The translations under genes and the position numbers were made by a program. Shown piece after piece: positions 61,280 to 64,000 of a DNA stretch of 64,000 bases. The notes beneath the pieces were generated by a model. That model was not told the origin of the DNA. It worked only from the letters and a program-made list of their open reading frames with translations, and did not search any database. The DNA is from Welwitschia mirabilis. Taxonomy: Eukaryota; Gnetophyta; Gnetopsida; Welwitschiales. Numbering within the stretch: the first letter of the stretch is position 1; every line of letters starts with the position of its first letter. The DNA is taken from positions 145,839,541 to 145,903,540 of the forward strand of contig JBOZIK010000001.1 in assembly GCA_051453625.1 (NCBI GenBank), in the 5' to 3' direction.

Positions 61280-61282
61280 TCT

Positions 61283-61296
61283 TGGCATCATTGCCA
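61283..61296 (+). promoter_or_regulatory. Primer-binding site of the Athila-type element
   Basis: TGGCATCATTGCCA is a CpG-decayed form of TGGCGCCGTTGCCG, the primer site typical of Athila and Tat elements. Decay has turned it into a near-palindrome (TTGGCA / TGCCAA). Confidence 0.8.
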
Positions 61297-61739
61297 AGAA
61301 AGACCTCAAGAAGTTTAAGAATTGTTGTTACCTAGATAAGTGCACTGGATTTTGATTCAAGTTTTTGTTTTTAGTAGCATTATATTTTCACTATAAATAT
61401 CATATATTTTCTTTTTTTATTGTTTTGTATTTTTTTAATCCATGTTTTTTAAACTTATTAGCCTATCTATCATCTTGACAACATAGGGGATGAATCCTAG
61501 GATTATGGTTTTTCTGAGATTTCCTTTAATTTTTTTTCTTTCATAGAATAAATCGATATCATCTCCTCTATCTTCCAGATGACACTGGTGAATCATTATT
61601 AGTCTTGATTTCTATTATATTTCTATTTTTCTTTTTTTTTTATATTTTCTATTTTTTAGAATCATCATCTAAGTAATCATCCAGATAATGACAGAGACAA
61701 CCCTATAGAAACATCATTAATCATGTAGAAACATGATAC

Positions 61740-62900
61740 ACTCAGGTAAAAAGATGATGTATTTGATGGAGTAGAGCCTGATCGAGAAAACTATCAAAGA
61801 AGGTCTACTCAAATTCGAGCATAACTTAGGTACACATACCCTAGGTACATAAAGAATTTCAAGAGTTGAATACAAAAATTTTTTAGCTTTCATTATTTTA
61901 AAATCTAATTTTTCAAAAGAAAGTATTCATATAGAGGCTAATCATTTTTTAATCTATTTAATGCAAAATTAAAAGCAAGTAGCATAATTCAATACCCTAA
62001 TCATGATAAGAACTCCTAATGTAAATACATGTAATGTAAATACAATTGTTAAACTTAAAGATTTAATAGCTTATATGTGAAATCCAAAACCCTTTTGACT
62101 TACCTTCTAATGATGATGTAGAGTTAAAAAACTTAAATGCCTATCTAACATTTTTAAAAGAACTTAATGAAGATTCTTTTCAACATCTCACTGACATAAA
62201 ACAATTAGTATTTACTTTAGAAAATGAAAAAAATAAATTAGTAATAGAACCTACATGATTATCATTCCTATCACGCTTAGAGATAGAGTGAAACCCATAA
62301 AAGTTTTAATACCTAGATTTAAGTTCATGATTCTTTTATTAAAATATTCATGAATGAAAGCACAATCACAAAAAGAAAAAAACAAGTTATAAATTTCCAA
62401 TAACAAACTAATGAGGATTATGCCACAATGTATGAATGATTTATCGTAGTAACTCATTCCAATCCTATTAATTAATTTCCTTAAGAATAATTAATAGATT
62501 ATTTTATAGTGGATTTAATAAAGAAACTAAACACCTTGTAGATTTTTTGTGTGATAATAATTTGATGAATTTAAGTTTAGAAAATGCATGGATGTTGTTG
62601 GAAGATATTATTAAAATTTGTCAAACTTGTCCTAAACCAACTTTTAAATAAAATTAGATTATGGATCAAATTATTAGGGACTTAAAAGAAGTAAAACATG
62701 ATAATAAGAAAGTTCAACATGATTCAATAAATGTAATTGAGGATTTCACTACTTCTTTAGAGTAATACAAAATGGTTATAGATGAAAAAGTAAAAATGAA
62801 AAGGGTGTAACAACAATATGTAATATATGTGAAGATAAATCTCATGTAACAAAAGAATGTCCCTCATTACCAACTTGTAAAGAGAAAATACTTGAACAAG
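61740..62900 (+). pseudogene. Athila-type gag with zinc knuckle
   Basis: Weak N-terminal pieces appear from about 62080 (LPSNDDVELKNLNAYLTF). The gag core end is clearer at 62480-62610: FYSGFNKETKHLVDFL and SLENAWMLLEDI, matching FYNGL..xTRxxVDA...xPEDAWxLIEDM. At 62823-62876 the zinc knuckle reads CNICEDKSHVTKECP, with C, C, H and C spaced as in CX2CX4HX4C. Stops in between make the gene non-functional. The minus-strand frame at 62251-62457 is a shadow. Confidence 0.78.
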
Positions 62901-63352
62901 TGTGTACATTTAAATAAAGGCCTTTAAATTTCTAAAACGAAATACAATATCAATAAGAAATAAGTGGGCAAAATAATCGGAAACATTTTAGTAATAGATT
63001 AAATAATTTAAAATTCCAACTAAATAACTTTCAACCAAGCTATTTAAATTTTTAAAAATCAAAATCAGAATGAACTACTTATAATAAAAGTTGAGAAAAA
63101 CTAATACAAACATTAAAAATTTACTTAATGTATTTCAACAAACAATGCTAATCTTTCAAAGATCACAAGGACCTCTTGCAACTTAAACTTTTCCAAATCC
63201 AAATGAAATAAAAAGAGATTGTAAAAAATGTGATACAACACCACCTATCCATGAGACTTCAACTTTTAAAATAATAAGAAAGATGAGGAAGAGGATGATA
63301 TAGAAATATTGGATACATACACTTTTCCTTCAACTTTAGATAAGCCTTTACC

Positions 63353-63370
63353 AAAAAAAAAAAAAAAAAA
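63353..63370 (+). repeat. A18 homopolymer
   Basis: A run in the linker between gag and protease; no sign that it is a retroposon tail. Confidence 0.95.
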
Positions 63371-63599
63371 GACAAAGATAAGATACCCTTTAGCTTAATA
63401 TAAAACCCAGTTCTGATAAGCACTTAATGCAAGATGATAATAACTCATCATTTTTAAAACTCTTGTAAGAAAATCCTATGTATGAGATTTAGAAAGACTT
63501 ATTTAAAATAAAACAAAAACATGCTATTCCTAGTAGATTCTTCCTTGTTCAATCTATTTCCAACTCAGTCATATAAAAAGAACCTAAATTTAAAGATAC

Positions 63600-64000
63600 T
63601 AGGGTATTAATAGTAAGTGTTATTTTATAATGGAATAAAAAATAAGAAAAGCTTTAATTAATATTGGAGCAAGTGTAAATGTCATGTCTCTTCACATTTG
63701 TAAAAGACTTGAATTATAGGAAATAATTGAACCTACATAAATCATATTATAATTGGATATACTTTAAGTAGAAAACCTATGGGGATCATTAAAAACTTAT
63801 CTATCCAAATTGAAAAAGCTTACTACCCTATATATGTGGTTGTAACTGAAGCACAACATGATGGAAATTATCCAATACTTTTAGAAAAAAGAACCTTTTG
63901 TGCAACCACTTATTGCATCATAAACACATGAAATAGATTAATGGAATATCACATTAGTAATAATAGGTATACTATTAGAGTCTTTGATGCTATAGAAAAA
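63600..64000 (+). pseudogene. Athila-type protease (retropepsin), active site mutated
   Basis: From 63651 the plus strand reads ALINIGASVNVMSLHICKRL. The family pattern is ALxDxGASVNxMPxxxxxxL, so the catalytic Asp of DxGA is Asn here (codon 63660-63662 AAT, a G-to-A change). The flap and C-terminal part follow with stops: LWGSLKTYLSKLKKLTTLY near 63776-63830 and PILLEKRTFCATTYCIINT near 63873-63930, matching PIILGRPFLATxxxxIDx. The window ends here. Confidence 0.8.

Larger units (their letters stand above)
60092..64000 (+). mobile_element. Athila-type Ty3/gypsy element, 5' part
   Basis: A 5' LTR (60092-61279) begins TGATGGGG inside the copia 3' LTR and is followed by an Athila/Tat-type primer site, gag with zinc knuckle and protease on the plus strand. 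RT, integrase and the 3' LTR would lie beyond the window. Because it interrupts the copia LTR it is the younger of the two. Confidence 0.8.

Noticed and set aside
63353-63370. A18 run as a retroposon poly(A) tail
   Set aside because: It lies in the gag-protease linker of the Athila-type element, with no element ending there.

Overview
The window looks like a stretch of flowering-plant nuclear heterochromatin. It is strongly AT-rich, CpG is scarce by eye, five N gaps are present, and almost everything recognisable is an old, stop-riddled retrotransposon. I found no intact host gene, tRNA, rRNA or CRISPR array. The longer open frames are either in-frame scraps of retrotransposon proteins, low-complexity purine/pyrimidine tracts, or frames running through Ns. 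The element families (Sirevirus-like Ty1/copia, Athila/Tat-type and chromodomain-carrying Ty3/gypsy, and a plant L1-type LINE) fit an angiosperm; the species cannot be told from this.

Layout, left to right. 1-3972: 3' half of a plus-strand Sirevirus-like copia element (RT end, RNase H, a degenerate env-like downstream gene, polypurine tracts, 3' LTR). About 4065-16215: minus-strand Athila/Tat-type Ty3 sequence in the order LTR - internal - LTR - internal - LTR, i.e. a tandem array sharing LTRs, with gag and protease but no visible RT or integrase. About 17250-22500: a plus-strand LINE (nucleic-acid-binding ORF1, RT, zf-RVT). 24070-28955: minus-strand Sirevirus-like copia gag-pol with its 5' LTR from 28955 upward; a second decayed copia primer site lies near 30208. 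32442-42240: complete but dead minus-strand Ty3/gypsy element with two long LTRs that each hold a roughly 370 bp homopurine tract. 43816-53152: plus-strand chromovirus with paired 414-415 bp LTRs, holding a foreign block that includes a 68 bp higher-order repeat. 53966-60091: plus-strand copia element whose 5' LTR/primer site is tandemly duplicated, whose RT is split by a CpG-containing insertion, and whose 3' LTR is interrupted by the next element. 60092 to the end: 5' LTR, primer site, gag, zinc knuckle and protease of a plus-strand Athila-type Ty3 element that leaves the window.

The elements do not cooperate as a system. The biology here is layered insertion, LTR-LTR recombination and mutational decay. 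Most stops look like C-to-T or G-to-A changes of CAA, CAG, CGA and TGG codons, and several catalytic aspartates became asparagine, as expected from long-term cytosine methylation. The items most worth a second look are the young-looking, CpG-bearing insertion at about 57610-58427, the tandem Ty3 array, the 68 bp higher-order repeat near 47 kb and the Sirevirus-type env-like gene.
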